The notes beneath the pieces are model-generated. The model had not been told where the DNA came from and made no database searches. It was given only the letters and a program-made list of their open reading frames with translations. From contig CM114275.1 in the NCBI GenBank assembly GCA_050084515.1, positions 7,130,001 through 7,194,000 of the forward strand: 64,000 nt of DNA, written 5' to 3'. Within the stretch, counting starts at the first letter, position 1, and each line of letters opens with the position of its first letter. The position numbers and the translations under genes were made by a program. Source of the DNA: Blasia pusilla. Taxonomy: Eukaryota; Marchantiophyta; Marchantiopsida; Blasiales. Below are positions 1-11,650 of the stretch, piece after piece.

Positions 1-2602
1 AGATCTCAGTTGTTGTTGAAATAACAAGTCCCTCTCCTCTACATGGGCGATATGATCCATCAAGATAGGTGTATCTCCTTGGAGAAACCTTGAAGCCATA
101 ATCGGTGCTACCAACGCCCAACTCCCCAAAAAGGCTGCGGGAGTAGATGCGACTATGGAGGACAGTCCCACCCCTCCAAACGAAATAGGCAAGATAGCTT
201 GTCGTGAAGCAAAGACACCATCCTCTCCCTCAAAGGTATTCAGGTCAAGAAGTTGATCAAAAGTTGCCAAGATAGAAGCATCAAAAGAGGCCAATCGATG
301 TAAGAACCTTGAAGTGGGAGGACAAGTGCTAAGAAGGTAGGAAGAACATTGTAGAAAACATTGGGAGAGAATCCCATAGGCCACTTGGGGATCCTCTAGA
401 TGAGGTAACAAATGAAACCATTCCACGTCTTTCAAAAGGGCCTCATCCAAGAACTTTGAGACATAGTCGATGAAGCCAATTGGGACCCCAAGAACTCTAA
501 CCCCTTCAATGTAGATGGGAAAATCAAAAGTAGGTGGGGTGAATGTTGAGGGAAGGCATGAAGGAGACCATACTCCAGATTTACTAGGTTGGACTTTAAG
601 GTTTAATAAAAAGAATTGCTCCACAAAATGGGTATAAGCAAGAACCACTTCAGAAGGAGGACCTATAATGTGAGTGTCATCAATAATAGAAGGGAAAAAA
701 CAAGATGGAAATGCTTGCGCTGATGCTCGAAGGGCAAGAAAATGGGCAATGGCAAAGAGTGGGCCGCCCATGGGCTCACCTTGACGTGTGCCACAAGCCG
801 ATTGTAGAATACTATATTCCCCAGAAGTAGCATGATGGGAATAGATAATGGACGTATCATAGGCATAGAAGGAGCGAAAAAATGGAATGAGGCTCGCGAG
901 TTGTCCTCCAGCACAACTTAACTCCTCAAAGATGGCCGCACGAGAAATTGAATGCGTTAGCCATATCGACTTGAATTGCTACCCAATGTGGATGAATATC
1001 AAGAGTGGAGCGAATCCCATGCACCACATCCTCACAACCTCCACAAGTTGCCACTCCAAATTGATGAGGAAATAAGTGGGCACTAAAGTGAGGACAAAAT
1101 TGCAAGCATAGGGATCGACTAACCAAGCGGTATAAAACCTCTCCAACAGCCAAAGGGCGCACACCTGAAGGAGGCTTATCCATAGCCAACAACCGACAAG
1201 CCCCTAAGAACCTAGAGAGATAGAGAATGGGAGACGACATGCCGCCATATGTGCACACACCTTATATAGAGAGACAAAGCCACTTGCTGAATCTGTTGGG
1301 ATAAAGCAATCGCGAAGATGCTCAAAAACCATCCCTGATAGCCCACTTGTTGATAAGCGGGGAGTATGCAGAAAAGCCCTTGTGAAAACCTCCAAGTCAA
1401 GCTCCAAGTCAAGGTCCGTTGTATAGTCTTCCCCAAAAGGTGGAGCATCGCCACTTGAAGGAGGATGAAGAGCTTCTAAGAGAGCCACTGTTTCCGCACT
1501 TGGAACCGCCGGAGAAAGAGGACCCAATGCTCAAGCTGCACATGAAAACTCACCAACCTGCCCCAAAAGTAGACTTCGTCGAAGGCGTTGTTGTATTGAA
1601 GGCCTCCCATGATTGGCATGTTGAGTGGGATGAGCCGCATGTAAGGCCTCTGCTCGAAATACATGCTCATTTTGAAGATTATCCCAATCCCTAGACATCA
1701 AGCGTTGAATACTTGTGGAGGTTTCACGATGACCCATTGCACCACCCCTTGGAGGGAGGACTAAAACCCATTGTGGGAAGAGTAATAGGAGATACCAATC
1801 ATTTATATCTGTGGGGTCACGCGCTAACCTTTCTAATGGGAAAAGCAAAGCTTGTTGAGTGATGGGGCGAAGAGCAATAGGAATGCAAGTGTAGAGTCTA
1901 GGACGAGGAAGACCTGGATGGAAAGAGCAAAGGAGATCAATTTGGCTTAACCAGGTCCAAGCAGTTGTTGTGGGGAGTGCAGTAGGAGGTCGTATTGGGT
2001 TAGGGATAGAAGGCCCATGCATGGATCGACAGTACCGCTGATGTCTTTTGATCTCATTAGGAGAAAACTCCTTACCACAAGGTATGCAACGAACCTTTGG
2101 TACAAATGGATAAGTAGAAGGGTTACAAGGAGAGGAGGTGGGAGGCGCAAGAGGTGGTGATGGCCGACGATGAGGGGGTAAGTAGGTTGGGGAAGGAGGA
2201 GGAGGAAGAGGGGAGATTCGGGTACAATAGATGGGAGTTGAAACATAAGGGCATAGATGAGATATGTGGGGATGGCAAAGTAGAAGGATTCGGTAATAAT
2301 GGATCAAGATTAGGCTCAATAGGACAAGGCGAAGAAGGGAGGAGAGGAGAATCCGGAAGAAATGTAGCGAGTGTAATGGGTGTATTAGCATTTGGAGAAA
2401 AATGGCGAGATCTACGATGAGGAGGTGAACCAGGGGGAAAGGTTATGGCTGTAGGAGGGTGTGTAAAACCAGATAAGCGAGTAGATGGAGAATCCAACTC
2501 CATCTCTGATGACATAGAAGTAAAGGTAGGAAAGTCACCGAAGACAAGAAAAGACATATGAAACGTGGTTTGGAGAAAGCATGAGGATAACGAGCAAAGC
2601 AA
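1..2602 (-). pseudogene. Non-LTR-type reverse transcriptase with N-terminal zinc finger, frameshifted and cut by the window edge
   Basis: Seen: minus-strand frames follow each other in protein order. A proline/serine-rich N-terminal part (about 2600-2130) leads to a C2H2-like finger (C-x2-C then H-x4-C, around 2090-2020, CIPCGKEFSPNEIKRHQRYC). Then come a linker, the reverse transcriptase block DKPPSGVRPLAVGEVLYRL (about 1180-1120), GCEDVVHGIRS, VDMANAFN, and finally SIIDDTHIIG with the catalytic DD pair at 676-681. Reading continues to base 1, so the C-terminal end lies outside the window. Frame changes near 1530 and 1210-1260 and the stop at 929 break it. Known: R-P-L/I-A-V-G-E and a Y/xDD box belong to non-LTR-like reverse transcriptases common in plant and animal repeats. 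The usual F/YxDD is SIIDD here. Inference: a dead LINE-like element; the zinc finger may bind the RNA or the target DNA. Confidence 0.8.
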
Positions 2603-5600
2603 AAGTAGTGGAATCCGTCCAAAAGAAATTTAGATGGAGAGATGAAGATTAGGCAATACCGAATTCATGATTGAAAGTTACTATAAGAAAAATATAAAAA
2701 GAAATTGAAAAGGAAAAGTGATCTATATGGAATCAAAAGAGATGGCTCAAGAATATAAATTGCTAATGTCCTTAAGGAGATGGCAAATGTATGTAGGAAC
2801 GAAACAGTAAGGTAAGGAGTTGAAAGAGCAAGGAAGACTTTTAGGAGGAATTGACCTAAAACAAACCCGTACAAAAAAATAGGTGCCTACAAAGAAGGAA
2901 GAAAAACTAGAAATACTACTTGATATCAAAAGAATGAGCTCGTCAAGACGATCGAAACATGTCCAAACACGTCCAAAACTGACATTCCGGAAGAAAGTTA
3001 TTAAAGAAATTAGAAACACCAAAAAAGAGGATATGAGGAGTAAGTGAGTCACCCACCAATGACCTCTATGAGGGAATGACTTCGTAATGTTGGGCCCTGC
3101 CTATATCAAACGATCCAGAAAAGCAAGAGGAATCCCTTAAACTGATGGTAACCCGATATCACTCTATAAGGAGAGCGCTATGTTTGAAATTGCGTATAGG
3201 AGTCTATGAGCACATTTAGGAGAGAAGGAGGTCCAAAGATCCCAAGAAATTTGGAAAACTCAATCTTAAGTGGAAAAAAGAAGAACCCAAAGTTCAAGCT
3301 TGAGAAGATTAACACATTGGGCCTTAGAATGAAAAGATTGGATCACCATGGAAATAGTTACAAGCAAAATTCTAGACATCCCTCCATCTCCTTCGCCATA
3401 GTCCTCCTCCTCCATGTCCCCTCCAACTCGTTTGTGAATTCCTTTATTCAAAACTTTTCTATTCTATTTTTTTTGAATTTTCTATTTATAGTACGAGAAA
3501 GTAGTACGTATAATTATCAATTGATGTCCATAGAGGAATTTGTCAGATGTCCATTTGATATCATAAATGATACCATATCTCGTTCCATCTTTACGGATTT
3601 GTGGAGGGACCAAGAGTTCATATTCTATAGATTCAATTTTAGGATTTGGAATTATTTGCAATTTTTTATTAATTGAAAATTAATTATAGAAATTTTGAAA
3701 AATATAATAAGCTTTAGAAAAAATCATTCGAACCTACATTCCATTAAAAAAAACCACGTGGGTGGGAAAAAAGTATGACACCACTATTCTCAATCTTTTC
3801 TTCTCCATTCTCAATGGGATGACTAGTGTGACATTAAAGCTCATTTTTTTATTATCTACTTATGTTATTACAAATGATGAATCCTTCATCTATTTTCTTA
3901 GGTTTTCATTCCCACCAAATTTTCAACATTCTCGTATTCTTTAAAAACCTAGTTCTTAGAAATGTAAATATAGCTTCTTTTGTAGCTCTTAGATTCCTTT
4001 ATAGCTATTATAGCTTCTTTTGTGAATCTATGTTTATTACTAAAAACATTTTTTGTGTTATATGATGGCCATAGGTATTCCTTCATCAACAAAAATAATT
4101 ATTTTTCCTTGAAGTAGAATCAAGGCAAGAATTTTTTAAAAAAATCCAATTTTATATCATTATTTTTTGATTTTTTTCTATCCATGTTTCCTCCTAAAAA
4201 AATCATTTTTTCCCCAAAATTTCACATGTCAAATCTTTTGTTATCAAAATTTCCCTCACTGGCTAACTTTATTTCCTTCATACATTTTACATACAACTAA
4301 AACAAGTATGTAGTTAAGCCCTTCGTTTACAGTTTCGTCCATCCATTTCTCCTTTCTTACCCTCAAGTTGGTCTAGTCATATGATTTACATGCTCTCCTA
4401 TAAATCTCTTAGTTAGTTTATCCTATACCATGGCTGTTTTGCTTATCTCATCCTTGGTTTCATCTATTTTCCATACCTGGAGTGTATTTATTCCTCTAAG
4501 TTATAGTTTACCATGAAGAATGTTTCTGAAATCCACCAACATCTAATAAATGCAAAGTAAATTTTTTGTGTGGTAGGCACCTCTTCATTTTTTCAAAAAT
4601 ATGAAAAATTGTATTCTTACATATTTTGAATTCATTCTTACATTATTCTAATATTAGAAAATAAAACATGCAACTAATTATGCTAACATGGAAATTCCTT
4701 CATTTTAGAATAATTTCAATATTTTATTAAACATACCCCTTTTCTTTCAACTTTAATATGGATGAGACAATGGGCCATATATAATTTAGTGGCCCATATT
4801 TTTTTTCCCATAAGAGGTCATAAGAGATTCTAAATTTCCTCTAGTTTCACTCCATTTTAAAAAAAAAATTCCTCGTATAATAACCGTTTGCATCCCATCT
4901 CATTTGCCCCTTTCCTACCAACCATATTAGTCATTCATGTATCTCATCGTCCACTTTTTCCTTCCATCCTTACCCTATCTCATCTATGTATTCATATTTT
5001 TCACTTTATTCATCCAATTAGATGGTGAATTTTTCTTATCTTTTTTATTATCTTTCATTAATAAGGTTTTTCCCACCGAACCTCTTTCTAACGGAAAATA
5101 AAATCTTTAATATTATACATCACATTTTAGATAATTTTAAATTATAATTATAAAAACTAGTAAATAATTTATTTGAATTAAAATAAAACCCAGTTTGAAA
5201 ATATTTATTTTAAATTAATTTCACTAGAATATTTGCTGATTGAATGAATATCCTTCTAATTAGTAAGCTTTGTATCAAATTGAGTAGTAAAAAAAAGACT
5301 TGTAGAGAATAAAAGTAGACTTGATTAGGATATCATATATGTCAATATGTACTTTTAATTGAGGAAAAAGGACTCAAGAAGATACTACTTAAGAAAAGTC
5401 TCTTAAAAAGAAAGACAATTTTTGTTTATTATTCATCAACTATTAACTTATAATCTATTTATCCCTTATCCAATCTTAGTGTTTCTTCTTCACGTGCACC
5501 CCCTTAATTGAACCTTGGTTGAATATAAACCCCTCTATATTATTAAGTTTTAGTTACATTAGATTTCCATATCCATCCATATCTGTCATCAATTATCTTA

Positions 5601-7670
5601 ATTTATTTATGTTTCTAAACCAACATTCCTTCCATCCATATCATGCCATATATTTATAATGTCATCCTACAAGTAGATGTATCATGTTAGATCCTTGTCT
5701 TATTATTGTCATAAACCTATCACAACTAAGGGGCCACATATTCTTGCTTTAGAATTCATCTTTCTTTTTCCATAGGTGTTTATATTAGTCCTAGCTCAAT
5801 ACGTCAATATTCTTGCACCGTATTGCATATACTTCTTTCATCAATTTTTTCCTCTTGGCTTCCCACTCTATATGCTTATTTGTACAAAATTTGTAGTACT
5901 TCCTGGCAGAGAGCAAAATTTTGGATTCTTTTAAATAATCCATTAAAGATTATGCTATTATAAATAAAAATATATATAACCTTATGATAAAATTTCCCAA
6001 AAACTAGGAATGAGCGTTAAATTCAACCCTTTACTATAAGATTGCCATGGAACCACTTTACACCCTCCAAATCTAACCAAAAAAGAAAGTATTGTGATAA
6101 ATCATAGAATTGTGAGATTTGTTACTTTTGAATAATAATAATTCATTAATTTATTTTTTTTAAAATGTAATGTGTCAAGAACAAATGTTAACCATAATGT
6201 ATGATTTCGCTTGACTTTAAATTTGGTAAATCGTATGGCGAATTGAAAGAAAGTGGAAGTTTTGGGATTTTTTGAATAAAGTTTTCCTACTTAAGAGAAG
6301 ATAAGTACCAAAAAATCTAGCTTTACACTAATAAAGCACATTTTGCTTATAGTCATTATTCTTTCTAATAAAACAAAGAGATAGATGTATGTGTGTCACA
6401 TCACAAAAGAGTTATGTTATCAAAATATTTGTATAGTAAGATTTCTTTCCCAAATTTATCTTTGTGGATATTCATCCAAAATAGATGTATTTTAAAATAA
6501 TATTTAAATTATATATTTAAACTATTTAATTATTTCTGGATGATTCCTATTTCTTGCTGTAGGTAAAAAGAGTCAATTTGAGTGTGCTTGAAAATTCTTG
6601 TTCCCTGTAAAGACTACAAAAGAAACCTTAGCATTCTCAACAATATGTGCTATATATGGTAGCCAAAATGAGATAATGAGATCCAATTTAACAATTAAAA
6701 ACAAATTTAAGGAAAAACAATTTACGGATATTTTGCGTACTTATTATGGAGAAAATAGAGATCACATTTCTCTTTGGAGAAATTGGAGTGTCACTATATT
6801 CACTTGTTGTTACTAGTGAATGCATATCAAAATGAGATATATAATTATTTGGTTAGTATATATGATCAAGTAATCCAATTATATGATCAAATGACGTATA
6901 AGTAGATAAGATTGGAACGGTGAATTGCACTCTAGTACTTCACTATCTGTGGCTCATGTAATCAATCATGGAGAACTTACCACAAATAAGTCCAAAGCAC
7001 TCATGTCATTAATATATTCCTATAAGTTATCCGTCCAAATTTATAAAACTACTCAACCTATTTCTAACTAGTAGTTCATCCATTATATACTTTTTGAATT
7101 CCGCAAAAGATAATATGATATCTCACATATTCGTTGGAAAAATGCTTTAGGGAGTATCCTCACATAGTAGGCCCTCCCTTTCTCAAACCAGTGTGCGGCC
7201 CTTTGAGAGGGGTGGCAGAGAAAGTAATTAGTTAACGCATGTGGAGGACGTGTGATAGCCTAGATGGAGAGGAAAACAATGGGGAGTGTCTGTAGGGGTT
7301 GCAATCATTGAATAGACTTGTAAGAATGCATTGGTTTCCCATCAACATATGTTAAGTTAGTAGCACTATACATACCTATATTTATTTTTAAATCCATAAT
7401 TATTATTTTAAGAAAAAAAAACTTTCATTTGGAAGAAATCATATTATAGAAAATTTGCAAGACATCTCATCATTCTGTTATGAGACTTTTTTACACTTGA
7501 TGGTGTGAATTCTCTCATCCAAGATGATAATATTCATTTAAACTATGCATGTAGTGTGAAAAAACCCTATTGGATGAATTTTAAAATATCCCATTAAAAA
7601 TAAAAAAATTAGTATGGAAAATAGAGAAAGAAAATAAATAATGAATGTTGAGAAGACATGTGTATCATTG
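2603..7670. other. AT-rich stretch without recognisable genes
   Basis: Mostly A/T runs with many stops in all frames. The longest open frame (3206-3676, plus) has an abrupt change from a basic, G-containing N-terminal half to an F/I/N-rich half and no motif I know, so I do not call it a gene. 2603-3060 is purine-rich on the plus strand and may be the far 5' part of the neighbouring reverse-transcriptase element. I see no repeats, RNA genes or transposon ends here. Confidence 0.5.
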
Positions 7671-7682
7671 GTCTCTATTCTA

Positions 7683-8645
7683 AATGAAATGTTATTAAAT
7701 GTGGACTACCTACCATATGGAAAAAATCCTCATTGGAGTAGAAGGCAAGTTTAGGTCCTAATCAATGATTAAGTATAAAGGATCATATTTCATGGTATAG
7801 TTGAAGTATGCATCCTAATTTTTAAATACATAAAGTGACAACAAACTTCATGATTGTCATGCCTTCATCCTTCTCATTGGAACGAGACCTAAATGAAATG
7901 TTGGTGGAGGGGAATTACCAAGTTTTACATACGTCTAAGTATAACTTATCCTTATTGCTAAGTAGCTAGTCCCATGGAAGTGAAATTCATATCCAAGGTC
8001 CTAATCAAATTGTAAAAAATCTAGGATTATGTTTCATGATGCAACTAAATGAGCATCCTACTTTCGTGAGGCATTAATCGATACTAAACTTGGTCGTCGT
8101 AAAAACATCCCTCTTATTGGATCGGGCCCTAAATGAAATGTTTTCGGAGTGGTCTACCCACACGTATTACTTAGTAAGACAAACATCTCCATGAGGCCAA
8201 TCCCAACCCTAAAGCGCGTAGGCCATGGGAGTAAAAGACAAGTCCTATTCACATGGTCAAGGATCATATTCAATAATCGAAATGAAAATTTTCATTCTTC
8301 TAATGAAGACATTCATTCATGAAACTTATCCTAAATGGAATGTTGGAGGGGGGGACTACCTTAGGGCACTAGGAAGTCCTCTTTTGAGGTTTGTTTTTAT
8401 AATACAATGGATATTAATTCACAAGGAAGTCATACGTACATACATTGATAGGGCCCATCCTATACACCCCAACCAAATAGGTCCAAAATCATCATTAGGA
8501 CTCGTCAAAGGTCCTGTATGAAAACCGAGTGAAATCCGCCTCCTAATTTAGTAAGTCGAGATCAACGAATTTTGTGACTCTTGGAAAAAACATCCTCATC
8601 TTGAGATGACATCTGTTTGGAATGTTAGAGGAACTTCCTACGGGT
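7683..8645. repeat. Degenerate tandem repeat, about 200-280 bp unit
   Basis: Seen: the phrase AAATGAAATGTT (or AAATGGAATGTT), followed by a G-rich stretch and CTACC, recurs near 7685, 7891, 8132, 8334 and, more decayed, 8611. Before it, GGATCATATTTCA/ATTATGTTTCATG, an A-rich line and CAT..CTTATTGG also recur in the same order. The spacing varies from about 200 to 280 bp, so units have gained and lost sequence. No coding capacity is evident; the open frame at 8225-8521 simply runs through two units. Likely an old satellite or the internal repeat of a lost element. Confidence 0.6.
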
Positions 8646-9640
8646 ACTCATTGTTGGACGTGTCACCGTGTGACGGGGCAGCGGATCAGCTGCGGTCAGC
8701 TTCCGAACAGAGTGCAACACGTTGAGAGAAGAGAGAAGGAATGACGGAGGTGGACGGAAGGAGACAGGCACGACGTTCGATGTGGCAGAATAAAGCCCCT
8801 TGACGGTCATTGAGGTGGATGGAATGAGGTGGTGGGGCAGCCACGGGCCGTCGCCTGAATCAATCAATAAATCAACGACACTCGGATGTCGCCGTCGGCT
8901 TTGACTGATGTCCGTGGAGTTCCGCTGAGACTCTGAGACGTCAGTAACGGCAGACTGCGAGTGAATGCGAAGTTGACGTTAGCGTTGAAGTTGTTGCTTC
9001 ATTCAGACAGGAAGTCTTCGCGGCGTAAATGATACTGACCGTGGTAGTAATAATAATAATAATATTTAATAAAGGACTTAATAACGAACATAATAATAAA
9101 AGAAGCAGGTGCGTGCGCTCAAGCCTCAAGTCCGGAGTGGACGTTTGCATGGCTGGACAAGATACGAGCTTGTGATTGGCTGCGCCGTCGGAACCGCAGT
9201 TACCGTACTGAGGGTCAGCGTTTGGCTCCACGTTCCGCGCCGAGAGAAAGAAAGAAAGAAGGAACGGGCAAACTGCGACGCCACGTCAGACAGAAGTTCC
9301 CAGAACTCGTTGATTGATTAGAGCGGTAAGTGACGGAAGTAGATGCGTCACGATCACGGATGTCATTTCAAGATCATCAAATAACTACTTAATGTACCTC
9401 TTCCCGAGGTACTAGTAACAAGGAAGAATCCAAAAGCGCTTACTTAAACTTAGACTTAGCGTCGAGTTAGCGAAGGCAACCTTCACGAACTTTTCCGAGG
9501 TTAAGTTCGTAACTGCGTATTCGATGGCTACTTCGCCCCACGATGTGACAATTAATCAACTTTATTGTGGCGCTTCACTTCCGATTCTTACCGTACAGAT
9601 ATCCATCGCTTTGGATCCCGTAAGTTTCCCATTTATTATT
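8646..9640. other. GC-richer island with microsatellites, possible promoter/5' region or captured fragment
   Basis: The base composition changes sharply from the surrounding AT-rich DNA: many CG dinucleotides, GACGT motifs and short inverted words. It contains an ATA/AAT run (about 9046-9066) and a GAAA run (about 9241-9262). GT-containing possible splice donors occur (for example GGTAAGTGA near 9325 and CCGTAAGTTTCC near 9618), but no frame on either strand carries a recognisable protein. CpG retention suggests younger or unmethylated DNA, such as a gene 5' region or a recent insertion. Confidence 0.3.
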
Positions 9641-9894
9641 TCTTTCCGCATACCGCACTCGTTTCATTTATTCTAGTGTTTCTTTTCATGGTTTTGGTCT
9701 GATGGTGATGCCGTCATGAAGATAACAAATAATAGGAAAATTATCGATTATATAAGAATTTGATAATAGTTATAAATTTTTATTTCTTTTCCACGTGTAC
9801 GTAGATGCTTTTCAAAAATATTTTTCATGGGTTTCTCGCATGTAAATATGAAAACTTTTTTAATTTTGGTATGAAAAATTTTTCTTTAAAAACA

Positions 9895-10041
9895 TCTACA
9901 ATACTAAAAGAGAACGAGAATTTGAAAAAACTCTCTCATAAAGTGATATGTGTCGGCACCCGGTCGGCTCTACGGAAGTTGAATAAAATATAATAATTAA
10001 GAAAATAAAATATTACCCGTGTAAGACACGAGCACTAGCTA
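9895..10041 (+). mobile_element. Short non-autonomous Helitron
   Basis: Seen: begins TCTACAATACTAAAAGAG directly after an A and ends in CTAG directly before a T. A hairpin CGTGT-AAG-ACACG lies just upstream of the end (about 10017-10030). Known: plant Helitrons insert between A and T without duplicating the target, start with TC, and end with a GC-rich hairpin about 10 nt before CTRR. At 147 bp it has no room for the RepHel protein, so it would depend on an autonomous copy elsewhere. The 3' end reads CTAGCTAG, so the exact end could be 10037 or 10041. Confidence 0.7.
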
Positions 10042-10277
10042 GTATTTGATTATGTAAAGTTAATTATTTTCACAAAATATTTTTGATTGTGAAACATTGT
10101 TAAGTATTGTAATTCTAGAATTAAACATGATATGAATTAGAAATACCTGTATAAAAATTTTGATTTTTAATATTTTACAGAATATCATTTTTTGAACAGG
10201 ATGGTCAGAAATGAAAAAAAAATTCTGTCTTTTTAACTCTCCAAATTTTTCTTTCCATTAAGTTTGCATTAAGAGAA

Positions 10278-10430
10278 CTAGACGGTGTCCGTGCTCCGCA
10301 CGGCTAAAAAACATCCGGACTTGAATTAACCCGTCACAAGAATACAAAGTCAGGCTATTGGTCCAAAAGGACACGTGTCATGAGGACGTGTGACACTTCT
10401 TATATACGCACTCTCTAATAATAATATAGA
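10278..10430 (-). mobile_element. Short non-autonomous Helitron, minus orientation
   Basis: Seen on the minus strand: A|TCTATATTATTATTAGAG at the 5' end, and at the 3' end a perfect hairpin CCGTGC-GGA-GCACGG, then ACACCGT and CTAG|T. The A and T flanks are both present (plus-strand bases 10431 and 10277). The 153-bp body has no open frame. Its 5' terminus closely matches those at 17857, 34724, 61552 and 62119, so all belong to one family. It lies about 240 bp from the Helitron at 9895-10041, which points the other way. Confidence 0.8.
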
Positions 10431-11411
10431 TTTATGGAAATTCTCAATTAAAGGAGTTATTGATAACAACTAAGGGAAGTATGATCACATATACATATAT
10501 TGGAATTTTTTCTTGAAAAATAGTTATTAAAAGAAGTGGTTGGAAAGTAGCCTCGCAAGTTATTTCCAAGCACGAAACACTACATTTTTACCAAACGGTG
10601 TTTATGAATGTTATATATACTATATTTTGAGGAGCGTTTTTGAAATGGCGACAAATTTAAAAGATGACATATGGCACTTTATTTTACCAATGGGGCATGT
10701 ATGTATGTATAATTTCAGGATGGGGCGAATATATATGCACAAGACCGTGCATTGCACAATCCCTCATAGGTCCTATCTAGTTTATGTTATTTGCATCCAT
10801 GGCAATTCGTTTTTAACATTGTAATCCTACATCTACATAAGTATTATTCAACCAATGCAAACTAATTTTATATTGTGATGGTTGCTTTTGTGTATTTAAT
10901 TTTTTATTGAAAAGAAGGCAACAATGGGTTATTTGTTCGAACCTTAACTTACTAAAACACTTCTAAATCTTAGTATATACCCAAAAATGGATCTTATATC
11001 AAAGGCACTAGCTCCATATCCAATTATCACAAGTATATCCATGTAACTCCATGGGTTGAGAGGATAAGTAATGAACTCCATACTAAATTATAAACTTAAG
11101 CTTCTTGTATCTTGAGATGGAGATTTCATGGTAATTTCATAAATTGATTCATTGAACAAACCCCATCATTGAAATTTGATCTTGTGATAGCCAAATAGAT
11201 CAAGCTCCAAACCATACTACTATCAATATTCATATTACTTTTCTATCATATCCATACATATTACTACACAACATATATCAATTTCATATGCACAAATATA
11301 TCATAATCTTAACATCACATATACCACATAACACATCACACAAATATATACACCATCAATGAAAGAAGCCACACAATGAAAATCAAATAGGGAACACGCC
11401 ACCCTTTGATG
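10431..11411. other. AT-rich spacer, nothing recognised
   Basis: No coding region, repeat boundary or RNA gene that I can support. The stretch 11220-11360 is rich in CATATA/CACATA words (for example repeated ACACATCACACAAATATA-like phrases, again near 11800), compatible with low-complexity A/C/T sequence. Confidence 0.4.
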
Positions 11412-11650
11412 ACAATAAATAACCATGAAGCCAAACCCACCCACAACATGAAAGAATCCAAGTCGAATGCATATTGAAAATACCTTGCCTTGGTCTATGC
11501 TTAACTATGGAAAGATGAGTCTCTTTAAGCCTCCCCTTGGGGTATACCCCTCTCCAAGCCCCCAAGAGTCTAAGAAGGTGATTTGTGCACACACATAATT
11601 TCAACATGCACTAGAAGTTCATGACAATAAAAAGCCTCCAAGATGTAAGT
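11412..11650. repeat. Left copy of a diverged ~230 bp direct repeat (possible LTR)
   Basis: Matches 17500-17745 in order: GCCAAACCCACC, GAA(A)GAATCCAA, CTATGCTTA, TGGAAAGATGAG, CTCTTTAAGCC/CTCCAAACC, CTTGGGGT, CCTCTCCAAGC, TCTAAGAAGGTGA, then CTCCAAGA. The copies are 6 kb apart, in the same orientation and diverged by substitutions and small gaps. Long direct repeats at this distance are what an old LTR retrotransposon leaves. I could not fix TG/CA ends or a target-site duplication, so the identity is tentative. Confidence 0.4.

Noticed and set aside
1531-2391. Independent 286-codon gene
   Set aside because: It is the zinc-finger part of the reverse-transcriptase element, continuing into the next frames.
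3206-3676. 156-codon plus-strand frame, briefly considered as an organelle-derived gene fragment
   Set aside because: The C-terminal half looks AT-rich and organelle-like in composition only. I could not match it to any plastid or mitochondrial gene.
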